NCBI GenBank assembly: GCA_964007475.1
Contig: OZ023273.1
Location: forward strand, 119,583,812-119,647,811
Source: Hybos culiciformis
Lineage: Eukaryota > Arthropoda > Insecta > Diptera > Hybotidae
Reading direction: 5' to 3'
DNA length: 64,000 bases
The notes beneath the pieces are model-generated. The model ran no database searches. It saw only the letters and a list, made by a program, of their open reading frames with translations, and was not told where the DNA came from. The position numbers were made by a program, and so were the translations under genes. This document shows, one piece after another, positions 14,101 through 27,360 of the stretch. Within the stretch, counting starts at the first letter, position 1. Every line of letters starts with the position of its first letter.

Positions 14101-15880
14101 GGTTTTGTATGGATAATGGCGGCTGTGTGATAATAAATTTTATTTTTAATTTTTAGATTAGGACAGAAAAAAAATTAAATTTGAACATTAAGAGAAAATA
14201 TAATTATTAAAAAAGTTTAATTAAATTTAAAAATAAATTGGGTTTTTGTTCAAAATAAGACTTTTATTTATGTTCATTTAAATTTATTATATTGAACTAC
14301 AAACAATGAGTAGTAGGCTCTTGTTTAGTTGCCAATAATTCGGTTTCTTATTCGGTAATCTTGATAAATGTCTCTGTTAACCAAAATTCTTACATCCAAT
14401 TTTTTTTAATTTATGACTGATCGTTTTGCTTTGATACATAAATTTCTAGTGCTAAGAAAAACTAAAACATTAATTGTCTGCCTGAATATCCATTCACCCC
14501 ATCTTCAGTTTATCATCAAAATTACAATTTCCCAAAGGTTCGCTTTTTGCATAAATGGTTTTAGAGGACATAGAAACGTTTTTAAGATAATTTATAGTAG
14601 CCAAGCCAAGCCAAGCCCTATCTATTAGAAAATTTTGGTTAATAAATAATGTTTGAATAAAATCTTAAATATTTAATAAATAATTTTTTTTTTGAAATTA
14701 TCGAATTTTTTTTGTTCAGTTAAAATTTGAAAATATAAAAATTCCAAAAATTCTGTATTATTTTAGATTCAACCTTCAACATAAATATATATTACAAATA
14801 TTTCACTATGATGATGTTTACATATATCCATATATGTACTTAAAGTATGAGAAATCGATATTGGAAACAAGATACCCATCTTCTGGTTATGTAAGTCATA
14901 TTATTTCGTAAAAAGAAAAAAAAAATTATGAAGTTAAAAATAGGGAAACAAAATATGTGTGAAATTTGATGTGATAAAAAAGTTGATTTAAAAAAGTTTA
15001 TTTTTAAATTTGTTTTTTACTTTATTTTGTATGTAGGTAAGTATATGTATAAATTTTATTGTATATTCATAATATTTATTAACGTTTTTATTATCGGAGA
15101 AAATTCTCCCCCAAAAAAAAAAACAAAATAATGTTGAAGCTGATATATGTATACACATATAAATATAAAGTATGAAACTCTTCGAATTCAACCCTATCTG
15201 TCGAAAATTCTTTTAAGAAAAAAAATAAAAATAAATTATTATATTCAATAATATGATTCACAATGATAGTGAACTTTTCATATTATAAAGATGTCATAAT
15301 CAGAATTACAATTTTTTTTCTTTTTCTTTTTTTTTTTGGTTTAAAAAATATTTATGAAAATTTTTTGGGGTTTCCCAAAATAGTCTGCAAAAGGAATTTT
15401 CAACATGAAAAAATTTCTATAAATATAATTTTTTCGCTTTTGCATGCAAAAAAAAACTTAGTTTATCAGTTTTTAAATGAAAAAAAGATAATATTTTTCT
15501 ATATAATATATAATAGATAAAAAAAAAAGTTTTATATTTAACAAAGTTGTATTATAAAACATTTTATTTTTATTTTTCATAATATGGTTCGTTAATATTT
15601 AAATAAACACCTAGACCGTAAAATAATTTTTTTTTTAAGCGAAACTTTTTATAGCTGGCTAGAGAGCTTTGAAGGATTTGAAGCAAAACTATATATATTA
15701 TTATTATCATTATTATTATTTGTAAATTTTTCTCTGAACAATATTATTATTTTTTTTTAACTATAAGGGAATTTTACTTGTTATTACCATGAAAATGACA
15801 AATTTTTGAAAGTTTTAAATTTTTTATACTTTTCTACAAAACAAATTATTTCTGAATAATAATAGTTACAAGTTACAATA
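8144..15880. other. Gene-free A/T-rich stretch
   Basis: No supportable gene. Several short ORFs of 60-86 codons occur, but they are Lys/Asn/Phe/Ile-rich, match nothing I recognise, and some begin without ATG. Simple repeats are present, such as ATA repeats at 9683-9698. A minus-strand Pol III B-box-like word (TGGGTTCGAT) lies at 11311-11320 with no convincing tRNA around it. Confidence 0.55.
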
Positions 15881-15888
15881 TTATATAG

Positions 15889-16592
15889 CAGGAGTGGCCA
15901 GACTTTATCCCGACAGGAGCCGAAATTTCAAAAATCAGAATTGTCGAGAGCCGCATTTAGAAATTGTTTTAAATATGTAAACTGTCTTAATTGTCATTTT
16001 CTCTTTATTTTCATTCATAATTTATTTAAAAAATACATTAATATACATTAAAAATACTTATAGAAAATTTTTATTCTTTACTAGTAGATGCTGTTGTTTT
16101 ATGTGTTTGTATTTTGGTCGCGAATCGTTGAAAATATGTCTCATAACTTGTTAGTGCCGTACGAATAAGATCAGTTAAATGTTCATTTGTTAGCTGGGAA
16201 CGGTGCTTCGATTTAATAAATTTCATTGTTGAATATAAAGATTCACAGCAGTATGTTGTACCAAATATCGAAATCAATTTACACGCTGCATTCTTTAAAA
16301 GAAGATATTTTGACGCGTAAAATATTGCAATTGGTATGCATGTTTATTTATTAAGAAAAATTATATGACAACGAATACATTACGTCACCCGAACTCTTAA
16401 GTGTTACATAAGCAAAATATTAGTTTGGAGAAAAACGAGTTTAAAGCTTGATAGTTGAAAAAAACCGATTTTTGAAATTTATATCAAAATTACATAAGAA
16501 AACGGTTTTTTTTGTAAATTGTATATTTTAAAATCAATTTTTAACAATATTTCTTCGAACGTGGCACGAGAGCCGCAGTTTGGCCAAGTATG
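15889..16592 (-). mobile_element. hAT-family DNA transposon remnant with perfect 8-bp target-site duplication
   Basis: The element is bounded by a perfect direct repeat TTATATAG at 15881-15888 and 16593-16600. Its ends are imperfect inverted repeats: CAGGAGTGGCCAGACT on the left, and on the right the reverse complement reads CATACTTGGCCAAACT. The CA..TGGCCA terminus and 8-bp duplication are typical of hAT elements. The word CGAGAGCCGCA occurs subterminally near both ends in the same orientation. Inside, on the minus strand, lies only the C-terminal piece of a transposase. At 704 bp it is far shorter than an autonomous hAT element, so it is an internally deleted copy. Confidence 0.88.
16071..16343 (-). 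pseudogene. hAT transposase C-terminal dimerisation region (fragment)
   Basis: The frame is open for 90 codons after an in-frame TAA at 16344-16346 and ends at the stop at 16071-16073. The stretch KLISIFGTTYCCESLYST followed by MKFIKSKHRSQLTNEHLTD is the signature of the hAT C-terminal dimerisation domain, with its conserved G-x-x-Y-x-C-E-S and L-T-x-E-H-L elements. It resembles the lineage related to vertebrate GTF2IRD2/FAM200-type domesticated transposases. The BED zinc finger and the RNase-H-like catalytic core are absent, so the piece cannot transpose itself. It lies inside the flanking target-site duplication, which links it to the element's own transposase. Confidence 0.85.
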
Positions 16593-16600
16593 TTATATAG

Positions 16601-19399
16601 TATTGTTTTAGATTTGGTTTTTGTAATTTGATAACTATATACTTACAATTTCCATATTATAATATGCATTTTATACATTTCTTTTTGTATTTTGAGTATT
16701 TAAGCCAAATGTAATTTATAAAGTCCTGGGTTTTCTGTATTCGCTTTAATATAAGTCAAAATGTATGTCAAAACAAATTAATAGAAACAAAAATTTGGAA
16801 AACAAAATTATTTTAGTTTATTTTAGTTTTTTTTTTTTTTGTAAAGAAAACGGTCTACAAAAAAGATATTGAAAATGGTGACAACAACATGTAATTGGAA
16901 TGTAAAATAGATTTAGGTACTCTATGTGTTTTTGGAAATATGTTTTTAAATATTTTATTTACCTACGTAGATCCTTAACAAAAAAATTTTATAAATTGGA
17001 AAACATTTTTCCAAAAATTGCTGTCTATACAAAAATACAATTACCCAAATTTTATTATGAATGATTTGTATTTTTTAACCTGTCCAATCAAGTCAAAGTT
17101 TTCAGAACTAGTTGTTACAATAAAAGTAACTATCTATAATCCCTATATTGTATTCTGAGAGACAGATATATATATTATTGTCTGCATGTATCTACCATAA
17201 TTTTGACTTTTGACATTTTACTGTGTAATTAATTTAGAATATTAATGGTAAACTTTGGATTTAGGTTAATGAAAATACATATAGTTTTGAGTATCTTTAA
17301 TTAATAGCATTGAATTAATTGTGCGGTAGGGACTTACATAATTTCAAAAGTTTTAATTTAATCACGTTTACCATTAATAATATTTTAAAGTAAAATCCAA
17401 AAAAAGAAAGAAAGATAAATTTGTTATTATAGTTCTTTTTGAAAATTAAATTTAAAATAAAAGGAAAATGGAAAATAAATTATGTGTGCTACGAGTACAT
17501 TATTGTAAGAAGACTAGCATTGTTGCAGGAATTGCAATTGCAACATATTTCCAGCATTCTGAATCTTTTAATGTTACAATTTATATACATAGAAATAAAA
17601 CTTCGAACAGAGGAATAAAGTATTATAATAATTTTCCAATAATTTTCTATTCTGCTACATTAAATAAGTTTGATAAAAAATCGCCTTTAATTGATAGTCT
17701 AAGTTTTTACAACTAAAAGAAAAGGGCCACCCCTTCTTCAAGTATAGATATAACTATAGATATAAACAACAAACAAGACTATGATGGAAATCTAACATAC
17801 AATTACAAGGATTAGATATATTACATAAATTAGACAACATCAGCGATATAATGATAAGATATAATATTATCGTCTAAGGAAAAATGTAATGGAAAATTAT
17901 TATATTTTTTAATAACAATATTAGCAGATATAAAAAAAAAACATAATAATTTGATATTATCGAAACTTAAGACTGTTAAATTAAAATAATAGTTATAATG
18001 AAGCAAAGATTGAAAATAAATGATGTTGATATTTTATTATTTAACTTCGAAACAAAAAGGAATTATGAAAAATGAATTGGAAAAGTTTTTTAATCTTTTA
18101 TTAATAAAGTTTTTCTTTTATCAATTGAATTGTTGACTTATTTGTTTTTAAACAGGAAATTAAGGAAAATTGCTTATCAAATTAGCGGTAATGATTTTCT
18201 TTTAAAAGTAAACATTAGATGATTTTTTTTAGCGATAATATTGAATAAAAAAATGTTTTTATATTTATTTAAAAAAAAAAAAAATCATAGAATAAAGATT
18301 GTTGAAGAAATTTTTAGCAAAATAAGTATACTTGAGAAATAACCAAGCGGTGCAATATAAAACTTTTTTAGAAAAACTTTATGTGTTCTAGCCTGAAGTA
18401 TTATGTATAGAATATATATACAAGCAAACAGTGATAAAACTTTTCCGAATTTTTGTTAGTTATTTTATCTATATAAACTAGTTTAATAAGAATATTTTCT
18501 TATGACTTTTAATGTTTTTGATCAAAAAATTTGATCAAATAAATTAAAACAAAAATTTTTTGTTTGTAAATGAAAAAAAAAAGATTAAATTAACTTGAGC
18601 TCATATTGGGCCAGATCTTTTACATGTTTCTTCTGGAAACATAGGTTTCATGAATTTTTTTAATTATTTAAATTTGCGTTAAAATTGAAAATAAAAAGAA
18701 ATATAAACTTACATTTTCGGTGTTCACATTATACTTTCGTACATTCACATTTCAATTCAAAACTTAAACTTCTCAAATCTTTTTCAATATTATAAAAAAA
18801 AATATTAAATTTAGACATTGTAACAAAATTTCATTACATTATGTATTACTATTTTTAAAATGACATTTTATACAAAATTTAAGTGCCTCCTAAATGAACG
18901 CGAATTTTTGAAATAAAAAAACTCTTTATATAAATAAAAAAAAAGTTTTAAGTACTTTTTATTGGAATAGGAAAAAACATAAAATTTAATCATAAATATT
19001 TGCTTTTACCTGTTTAACTATTATGTCTGAAGACAACTTTCTTTTTTAACAAACATAAAAGTTTTGAAAAGTAAAAAAAAATTAAATTTCAATTAGAAAG
19101 GAAAAAGTTTAAATTTTGATACATTGACCATACAAGTACTATTATATATATGTACATTGAACGAGTTCGTACACATTTTATACTACCCTTATATTTTCTA
19201 TTCACTTCAAAAACATATGTATGTCTTCTACTCTACAGACATAGGAACATTTTTGTTTGTATATACAAATGATTGTACACGATGCCATAATAGTTATAAA
19301 GAAAAGTACAATGTTATTAATGGAAATAATAACTCTTTAATTTCAACTGTGATCTATTCTCGTTACTTTGCCGAAAAGAAAAACATGATTAAAACTAGT
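16601..19399. other. Gene-free A/T-rich stretch
   Basis: I see no gene, RNA or structured repeat. An ATG-initiated frame of 82 codons at 17468-17716 has no recognisable domain and no neighbouring splice or polyadenylation context that would promote it. Confidence 0.5.
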
Positions 19400-19408
19400 T
19401 CAATAATA

Positions 19409-19640
19409 GGGCCCTAGGAACTAGGATATAATGAACTAGGATATAATAGCCCAAAATGAGCTAGAAAAAAAAAATGTTGTTATATCCTAGTTCATTTTCA
19501 TTATATCCTAGTTCATTTTAATTATATCCTAGTTCATTTTCATTATATACTAGTTCATTTAGTTTTATATCCTAGTTCATTTGGTTTTATATTATTATAT
19601 TCTAGTTCATTTTGGCTATTATATCCTAGTTCATAGGGCT
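19409..19640. mobile_element. Foldback element built from a TATATCCTAGTTCAT minisatellite
   Basis: The element sits between direct repeats CAATAATA at 19401-19408 and 19641-19648; the match extends to 10 bases, TCAATAATAG. Left end GGGCCCTAGGAACTAGG is inverted relative to the right end, whose reverse complement reads AGCCCTATGAACTAGG. Two copies of the 15-base unit in ATGAACTAGGATATA orientation stand at the left (19416-19445). Seven copies in the opposite orientation, TATATCCTAGTTCAT, fill the right part (starts 19481, 19502, 19523, 19544, 19566, 19596, 19620; spacing 21-30 bp). The repeated unit is therefore the terminal repeat itself. No ORF. The superfamily is not recognised; the 8-10-bp duplication is compatible with several cut-and-paste groups. 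Confidence 0.8.
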
Positions 19641-19649
19641 CAATAATAG

Positions 19650-22600
19650 ATATATAGAAATAATAAATAATTTTTAAATATTTCTTTATTCATTCTACCA
19701 AAGAGTTAAGAAAATATGTTGTTTCTTGTAATTGCTCATGTGTATAAAGTACTAAACCAAGAGAATCCAATTACGCATTATATTTCGTTTTATGAAGCCT
19801 CCGATATTTGCTATTCTGCAGGCATATAAAAGTAGTTGTGTACATCTTTAGTATTAAAATCGAATAATCTTTTGCCATAACTGTTGACACAATAGAAAAT
19901 TTCTATCTTTTGTAACTTGATTTTTTTCTTAGCTCTTCCCAGACTCTATGAACTCGAAATCCATTTGAGCGTCTTTCTTTCTCTCTCGCTTATTTTATGC
20001 AAACTCTAACTCTACAAAATTCTAATATTTCAAGCTAAACTAATGGCATAAATACTTAATTTTTTGGCCATTTAAAGGAAATTTTAGATTTTGTGAACAA
20101 TAATCGTTTCAAAGATTGGTAAAAAAAAGAATTTATTTCTATGAATCAGAGTTCAATTTTTAATGTATTCCGTTTTTAAATAGAAAGCATACAAAAAAAA
20201 ATTATCATGTATGCAATACAATTCAATCATACAGGCAAAGGATAACTTAATAAAATTGTTCAAATAAAAAATATTATGTTAGGAGGGTCAATAAAATAAT
20301 CAAATTAGGTAAAATTAACGGTAAGTGGATATCGAAAAATTTGCAACAGGTTTCCATACGATTTATTTTGGTAAATAATATATAAAAATGTACATATGTA
20401 GATATCTTAAGTTTCTGAGAAATATTATCCCAAAATTTTTTGTGCAGGTAGTGTGCAATTTTTAACAAGGACTTGGTCTTTAATCCTGAATCAGAAAAAA
20501 GGGTTTACATTAAAAAAAAACTGCTTGTACACATTGAGTTAAGTTTTTACGATGATAGCCTGCGAAAATAAAAAAGTCATTGATAACAGGTTTTTCGTAC
20601 CATTTAGGCCTCTGATAGGCAAGTTAGTAAGACCAATTATCAATTTAGTTCTAATATTAACTTAATAAACTTCAGTCGCACATTTATCGCTCATTGATCC
20701 AAATTTGTTTTAAAAACCCCAGATTTTAAGGTAAAACTACATTATAAAGCTAGAATCTGAATATCATATATAAATGTACTCTATACTACCCATAACACAC
20801 TATTAACAAGAATTTGAAATAATCGCGACGATAATCGGTTGCCATAGTGTTCAAGTAAGAACTGTTTTGCCATAAAGTTCTAACATCAGTGATTTTAATG
20901 TGCTTAATTACACAATTTCCATATAACACATTTATAAACGATCGGCTTAAATCAAAAATTAAAAAAAAAAAAAAAATAAATAAATAGAAAGTTTTCTAAA
21001 AACTGAGGGACATAATACCGCTAACGTATTTTGTTCATTCATTAAATTAAAATTAAAACTAAGGGTAATTAAATGTTTTTCTCATGAACAATTTATTTTA
21101 TACATTTTTTGATGTGTATATTTTTTTTATTTTGGCTTTGTTTTTGGCTTTATACTCATCAGATTGCTAACATTGTTACATTTGCTTTGTGACGATAGAT
21201 ACATATGTCTTTCTGTTGTTAGTGTTACACTTTTTGTCAGTAAATTATTGCTTGTCTAGTGAACACTTTGAAAAGGATTCCACTTCTGCATCAAAAACTT
21301 ATACAATTTTAATATTATGTAGTATTAAAAAGACATATTTTATAACAAACAAAAAAAAAACAGAAATAATAATGTTTCAATTTTAAAATGATGATAATAT
21401 AATAATACAGGTACCTTAAGCTAATAACATGTTACTTACATTATATTTATATGCATATTATTTAATTTTATTATTATTATTCTATTATTTTACAAACAAC
21501 AAATTAAAATTTTGAAGATTATTATAATTGGTATAGGAATAGTATTTTTGTGTGTTGAGAATTTTAAAATTGGAATGCTCTATTATTATAACAAGCACAT
21601 ATTTTAATATAGTTTATTGACATTATTTTTATAATATGTATAAAATATAATAGAACCAATTCGTTTCGCCTTATCAGTTGTTTGAAAGCCATCGCCATCA
21701 TCACGTAGAAATACGCTTTAATTTTAAATTGTGATCCTTCGTGGTTCGATTCCCACCATTTTGACGATCAACACAAAGTTTTTATACAAAACTGAAATTT
21801 AATTGAGAGTTTTGTAAATATTGGAAGAGACTAACTACTGTTTTAAATGTGAACATTTTGACAGAATTTCACATAGGGATAATAATTTGAATGCTACCTA
21901 TTAACGTAACAGTAAGTAAGGATTTATGTTCATATAGCTAGCTATTAATATTATATTATAGTTGTATGTCTTTTAAATCGATAGTGAATGTTCTATTTAA
22001 GATTTTAATAAAAATCGTATTATTTCCCATCCAGTTTAATATTAAAAATTTTGAAAAGTATCAAATGGATTTTACACTAATTTTTAATTAAAAGAATAGT
22101 AATGAAAAATAATGATGATAAAGGAATTTAAAAATTATCTCATTATTTTTTGGGTAATTTTTTCGCAGTGCGTGAAATTTAAAACAATTGAATTTTAATT
22201 CGATTCATCTTTTCAGCTTGCATTGCGTAAGTACTCACTACATTCACTGAATGCATCAAATAATAATTACAAAATGGAATATTTAATTATGTGTTTAAAA
22301 AAGTATATCTTTGAATAAAAATTATTGTCAAGACTACTTCTTCAAATGCAAATATTTCTGGAATATTTAATTTAAAAAGAATAAGTAATTTAAAATGTAT
22401 AACAATATAATTAAAAATGTACTTAATATTACTTATAAAGATCCTATGAGCACGTATCAATATGTTGCGTCTTCAACTTTAAGTCACCCACTAGCTTTAT
22501 TTTGACTCCTGTGCAATAAAACGATGATAGATTAACGAAAACAGGTCCGAAATAGGTTGAGATATTCAGATCTGTTTATTTAGTACAATTTTTGAAGATT

Positions 22601-25600
22601 GACAAACGTATCTTAGTTTGAAGCGATCATATAACAACTATATGGTATCATTATTGAATTTTCTTTTAATATAAAATATCTTAAAAGAAATTAAATATTT
22701 AATGCGTCTTATTCCCAGAATTTTTCAATTTATTTTTTTATTTTATTTTTTCATACATATAATTTTATTAGATCCAATATTTTCTCTCTCTAGACATAAT
22801 TAGCAGTAACCGGCTTTACATATTTTTTTAAGGTTTTCTAAATTTAAATTAAATGATTTTGTTTAATGTTCTGAAAAATTCAATTTTTTAAACCAAAAAC
22901 TATACTCATCTCTAAAAACTATATAATATAAAGTTGGAAAAGAAAATAATAAAAAAAAACAATTTTTTTTTTTACTAGAAATAAAATTTTTAAATTCCAA
23001 CAAAAATTCATTGAACTTTTTGTCACTTCATTAAATTTGTAAATGTGTTAAATTCTATGTACTAAAACTTAAATTTTGTGGAAAAAAAAGGACACCCCTT
23101 AAAAATAATGGTATTTTATACTTTTACATTTTATAAAAATTTATAATAAAAATTTAATACATATATGTAGAGCGTATATATAATAATATAAAATTTTATT
23201 GTTTGTTTAAATGAAAAAGTTTTTCCTTTTTGCAACCCTAGGGGCTTAAAAAGGAAGTTTATTCAATAGTACCTCAATATATGAGCTTTCATGGATAAAA
23301 TTTGTTAAAGGCGTACTAAAATAATAATAAAACAAATTTACTAATGTGATATTTGTTAACATTGTTTCCTTAAGGTTTATTTTTCTTTTATTTTTTTGTT
23401 TTTTTTTTTTTTTTCTTACATCCTCTTAAAAAATATATACATACGTTATAAAGATGATACTCATTCCCTGAAACCTTCCATGAAAAAAAAGGGATATAAA
23501 ATTGTCTTTATATATACATACTTATATAGCTTAAGCTTTTCCCAAAGAATATACAAATATAATAATATAAAAAAACAAAAAAAAAAAAAGATTGAAAATG
23601 AATTTATGTTCCCACAAATCGGATAATGTAATCTCATTTGTTATAATTAAGTTGGAAATTTTTTTTTTTTTTATAACTTTTACTATACATTAGCGCTAAG
23701 GGGTAAAATTATAATAATATAAAAATATCTATATATATAATTCGTATGTACACATATGTATACTTAATAATTTTTCTATCCCAAACGCACTCTTGCATGT
23801 GATAAGCAGTGACGAGATTAATTTGGAATGAAATTTAAATTCTTAATTTCAATTTTTAGAAATTTATTATATTATTTTTTATTTACCATTAATTTTTATA
23901 GAGTTTTTCTTTTTTTTTAGATTTTGAACCCAAATTGCTCATCCTTGTCTTATTTAACTCTTATGTACGCTTAAAGTTCAAAATACTCAGTAATGTTTTT
24001 TTTATTTTGTTCATTTTAATAATTAAGATATTTTCGTAATTGAAGTCAAATTAAATAAAATGGAATGGAATTGAAATAAAAATAAATATAAGTTTTATTA
24101 GTTTAGAATCAGGTTTAGTTTTTGATTATTGATGAAACTTAAATCAGCAAAAATAATTTCTTATGCTTTAATGTACAAAATACGTTGTCTTTAGAAAAAA
24201 TAAATTTTATGTTAAGAAACAACAGAAATATGCAAATGAATTACACAAAGGGTTTATATAATTATATACCAGCTTAAGTAGAGTCTTTAAACTATATACC
24301 ACTCAGATCGATTTTATCTTTATTCTGTTTTAAGCGTAATTTCAAAAATTTTCACTTAAGGTTTCCCAAAATCGCACCCTACTTTTTATTTTACAGTTTC
24401 TTTATATTGATAACTTATTTGATAAATTAAAGTTCTAAATATAAATAGTATCACCGAAATAGCACTTTGTGTATATTTATTTATTTAAAAAATTGTAAAA
24501 AACTTACAATCTTATGAACCATATTCAAAATAACAATATCAAATATAAACAAAAAATTATAGTTCAATTACTTACTTTCGTTTTTAACATTGAATTTTTT
24601 TAAAAAAAGACATATTTTATTGACTTTATCTTTTGGGGATGCTATCAACCGACATGAATTCCAATGGATTTTCAATTAAAAACGAAATTACATCAAAAAA
24701 GAATATGCGTTTGAATGAAATAAATTAATAAACAAATACAAAATGTAAATGAATGAAAAATGTACAAAGAAAAAAAAATTAGAAGATAAAATTATTTTAG
24801 TGAAACTGTGTGGGTACCATGTATATACATTTTCATTCAAACTCAAAGTGAAGTCAAAATAAACTTGGCAATTTACATTCATTTTTATTTTTTTGAAATT
24901 TTAATTGGGAAAGATAACAAAATAATTAGTATATATTATTGGAATTATATTAAAATATATATATAGCATTAGAAGCAGCATAGTTTTTGCATCACCAACC
25001 AATTTAATGTTTATGCGAGTGGAAACAAATATTCAACTGATAAGCATAATTTGAAATTAAGTTCTGTATATTTTTTTTTATCCCAGATTTAAATTATCCA
25101 TAGGCATAACGAAAAAGCATTTTTTTTTTAAAGTAACTTAGTAGAAGTTTTAAGTTTAATTGTTTCCTGATAGACGATAGTATCAGTTTACTTATATTAG
25201 CATTATTTCCACAATTTTTATTTCAGCCCTTATATTCTAATATTGCTTCGTAGTTAGATATATTAAATGAAGTATGTTAATATACTTTTGGTTGGATTTC
25301 AATTGACTTTATCTTTCAAAAATTGAGTCAAAAAGATAAAGGAACATAAAGTCACAATTTAAAAGGACTTAACTGAATTAATAATATATTTGCTCAATGC
25401 AAGCCCAATATTTTCCGGAATTACAATTGCCGAATAAATTTGATATTATGACTGTATATACAATGCACCATATAATGAAAAAAAAAATTGAGAAAAAGAA
25501 TAATTTATTGTAAAATTATTAAAAAAGTGGCAAATAAATTAAATTAAATTAAATTTAGAAAAAATTGAATTTTTATGAGATTTTTATTCACTTTGTTTTA

Positions 25601-25647
25601 TTATTGTTTTAAATTTGACTTCAATTTGGAAAAAAAAAAAAAAATTA
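19650..25647. other. Gene-free stretch, slightly less A/T-extreme in parts
   Basis: No supportable gene. The interval 19690-20000 and parts of 20520-20940 and 21660-21780 are less A/T-biased than their surroundings but show no recognisable protein. A B-box-like word GGTTCGATTCC at 21743-21753 sits in a T-arm-like setting without a matching A box. Confidence 0.5.
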
Positions 25648-25882
25648 CTACCAACTATAACATAAATTATAAAAGTATAAGTAAAAGTAACTATTTAGAA
25701 TTCACACCATTATAAAGTCGATTATTTATTATTCGAAAATATGTTGAAATGGACTTCATTTGCCTGAAATATTTGGAAAATTACTAATTCGAGCTAGATA
25801 TAACTATCATTATACTTATGCCATTTAGTCATATACAAATATGAGAATTTTCATTAAAATCCAGTTCGAATCCTTGGATTGT
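25648..25882 (+). repeat. Dispersed repeat R2, degraded copy
   Basis: Collinear words are shared with 59365-59508. These are CCAACTATAACA, then AGT.AAA.TAACTAT, TAGAATTC, ACC.T.ATAAA, and further on AAATCCAGTTC followed by a one-base variant and AATCC. The order and rough spacing agree, so the two loci appear to be diverged copies of one repeat. No ORF and no clear ends here. Confidence 0.45.
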
Positions 25883-26499
25883 AACAATTTTTTTAAGTTC
25901 CTCTAATCAACATCTATCTATTCACATACTAATTTTTATTAGAATCCATTTAAATTTTTATTAAATTTGAAATTTATAAAAATAATTTAGATCCTTGACC
26001 GGAAGAGAGCTTTTCATTCCGAAATCCGTAATCAGAGAATCTTACTCTTTAGCTTGGCAGAATGTGAACAAGAAAATGGAAATCAAACTAAAAACAAATT
26101 TGTCACGACAATTGTCTTTTATGTCCCTTTTATAAACTGTCAAAAAAACGTCGATTGAATTTATCAACCATAAAAACAATTGACGTTATGCCCTGTTGAC
26201 GTTTTGACATCAAACATATTTTTTTAGGCATTTTTAAAAAATAAATTGGGTAAGTATCCAATTCCGTTTAATTGTCAAAATTATTTCTGAAAATTGTTTT
26301 CTCATCTTCTCAAGTCTTATATATTATTGAAGTAAATACATTATGTATAAATGTTTACTTTGCTACGGAGGAAATAGAATGTATGTATATCCAAAAATTT
26401 TTTTTCAATTGCCTTGGAAACATATTAAGGAAAAAAATTTATAAACATTTATATATAATTTATATTGAGTTAGGTATATAATATTATTTAACATTTACT

Positions 26500-27360
26500 T
26501 TTTTTTTCGCAACTATATAAAATGAAGAAACAAAAAAAAAAGAAAAATTCTCTTTTTATTATGAAAAAAAAAAAATGAAAACATAGGCTAAAAATTATAT
26601 GAATGAAAAGTAACATTACGAAGTAAGAAAAAAAAAAATTAAAAGAAAGCAGATACAAACTATAGAAATAAAAAATTCCATTTTGTGGTCCCTAAAAAAA
26701 AAAAATATGAAAATAAAAAAAAAAATTTATTAATTCTGAATGCACTAAATTCAATTCATAAATTCATAAAAATTTTATTAAAAAAATTTTTTTTATTTTT
26801 TTTTTTATTTTTGTTTTTTAATAAAATTATTTTTCTTGTAATTTCGTTTATTTATATTTTTTTTTTTTTTTTTTTTTTAAAGAATTCCTCTTCATTGAAT
26901 TTTTTATTCTTTCATGAAATTAAAAAAAAAAAAATAAATAAATAAATATTAGATATATTTTTTTTTTTTCATTTAGGGATAAAAATTTGTTCATTATCCT
27001 TTTCACTTTTAATAAAAAAAATAAAAATAATAATAATAAGCAAAAAAAATCTGAACTTTGTAAAAATATGCAATGAATAAAAAAAAAAAAAATTTTTTTT
27101 CATTATTGAAAATTATAAAAACAAAAAAAAAAGGAAAAAAAATATTCTTTATGAAAAATAAAAAAAATTCCATTTCAGGGCTCGTTATATAAACAAAAAA
27201 AAAAAAAATATAATTAGCCTTAGGGAAATAATAAAGGGATAGAAATAATTATATTAAAAAAAAAAAAAATATTGTGGCAAATAAAAACAGATTGAAAAAA
27301 AAAAAAATTTTTTTTTACTTCACAAAAAAAAAAAAACTAAGCAGAAATTACTCATAAAAC
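26500..27360. repeat. Extreme A/T homopolymer tract cluster
   Basis: Over about 860 bases almost every line contains one or more runs of 9-20 A or T, such as the T run near 26859-26878 and A runs near 27078, 27251 and 27297. The few mixed-sequence words between them show no motif. Any ORF here is poly-Lys, poly-Phe or Asn-rich and is an artefact of composition. Confidence 0.7.

Noticed and set aside
17468..17716. 82-codon ATG-initiated frame
   Set aside because: No domain, signal peptide or homologous look; within the length expected by chance in 64 kb.
19124..19417. 97-codon frame running into the foldback element
   Set aside because: Non-ATG start, featureless product, and its 3' end is inside the transposable element.
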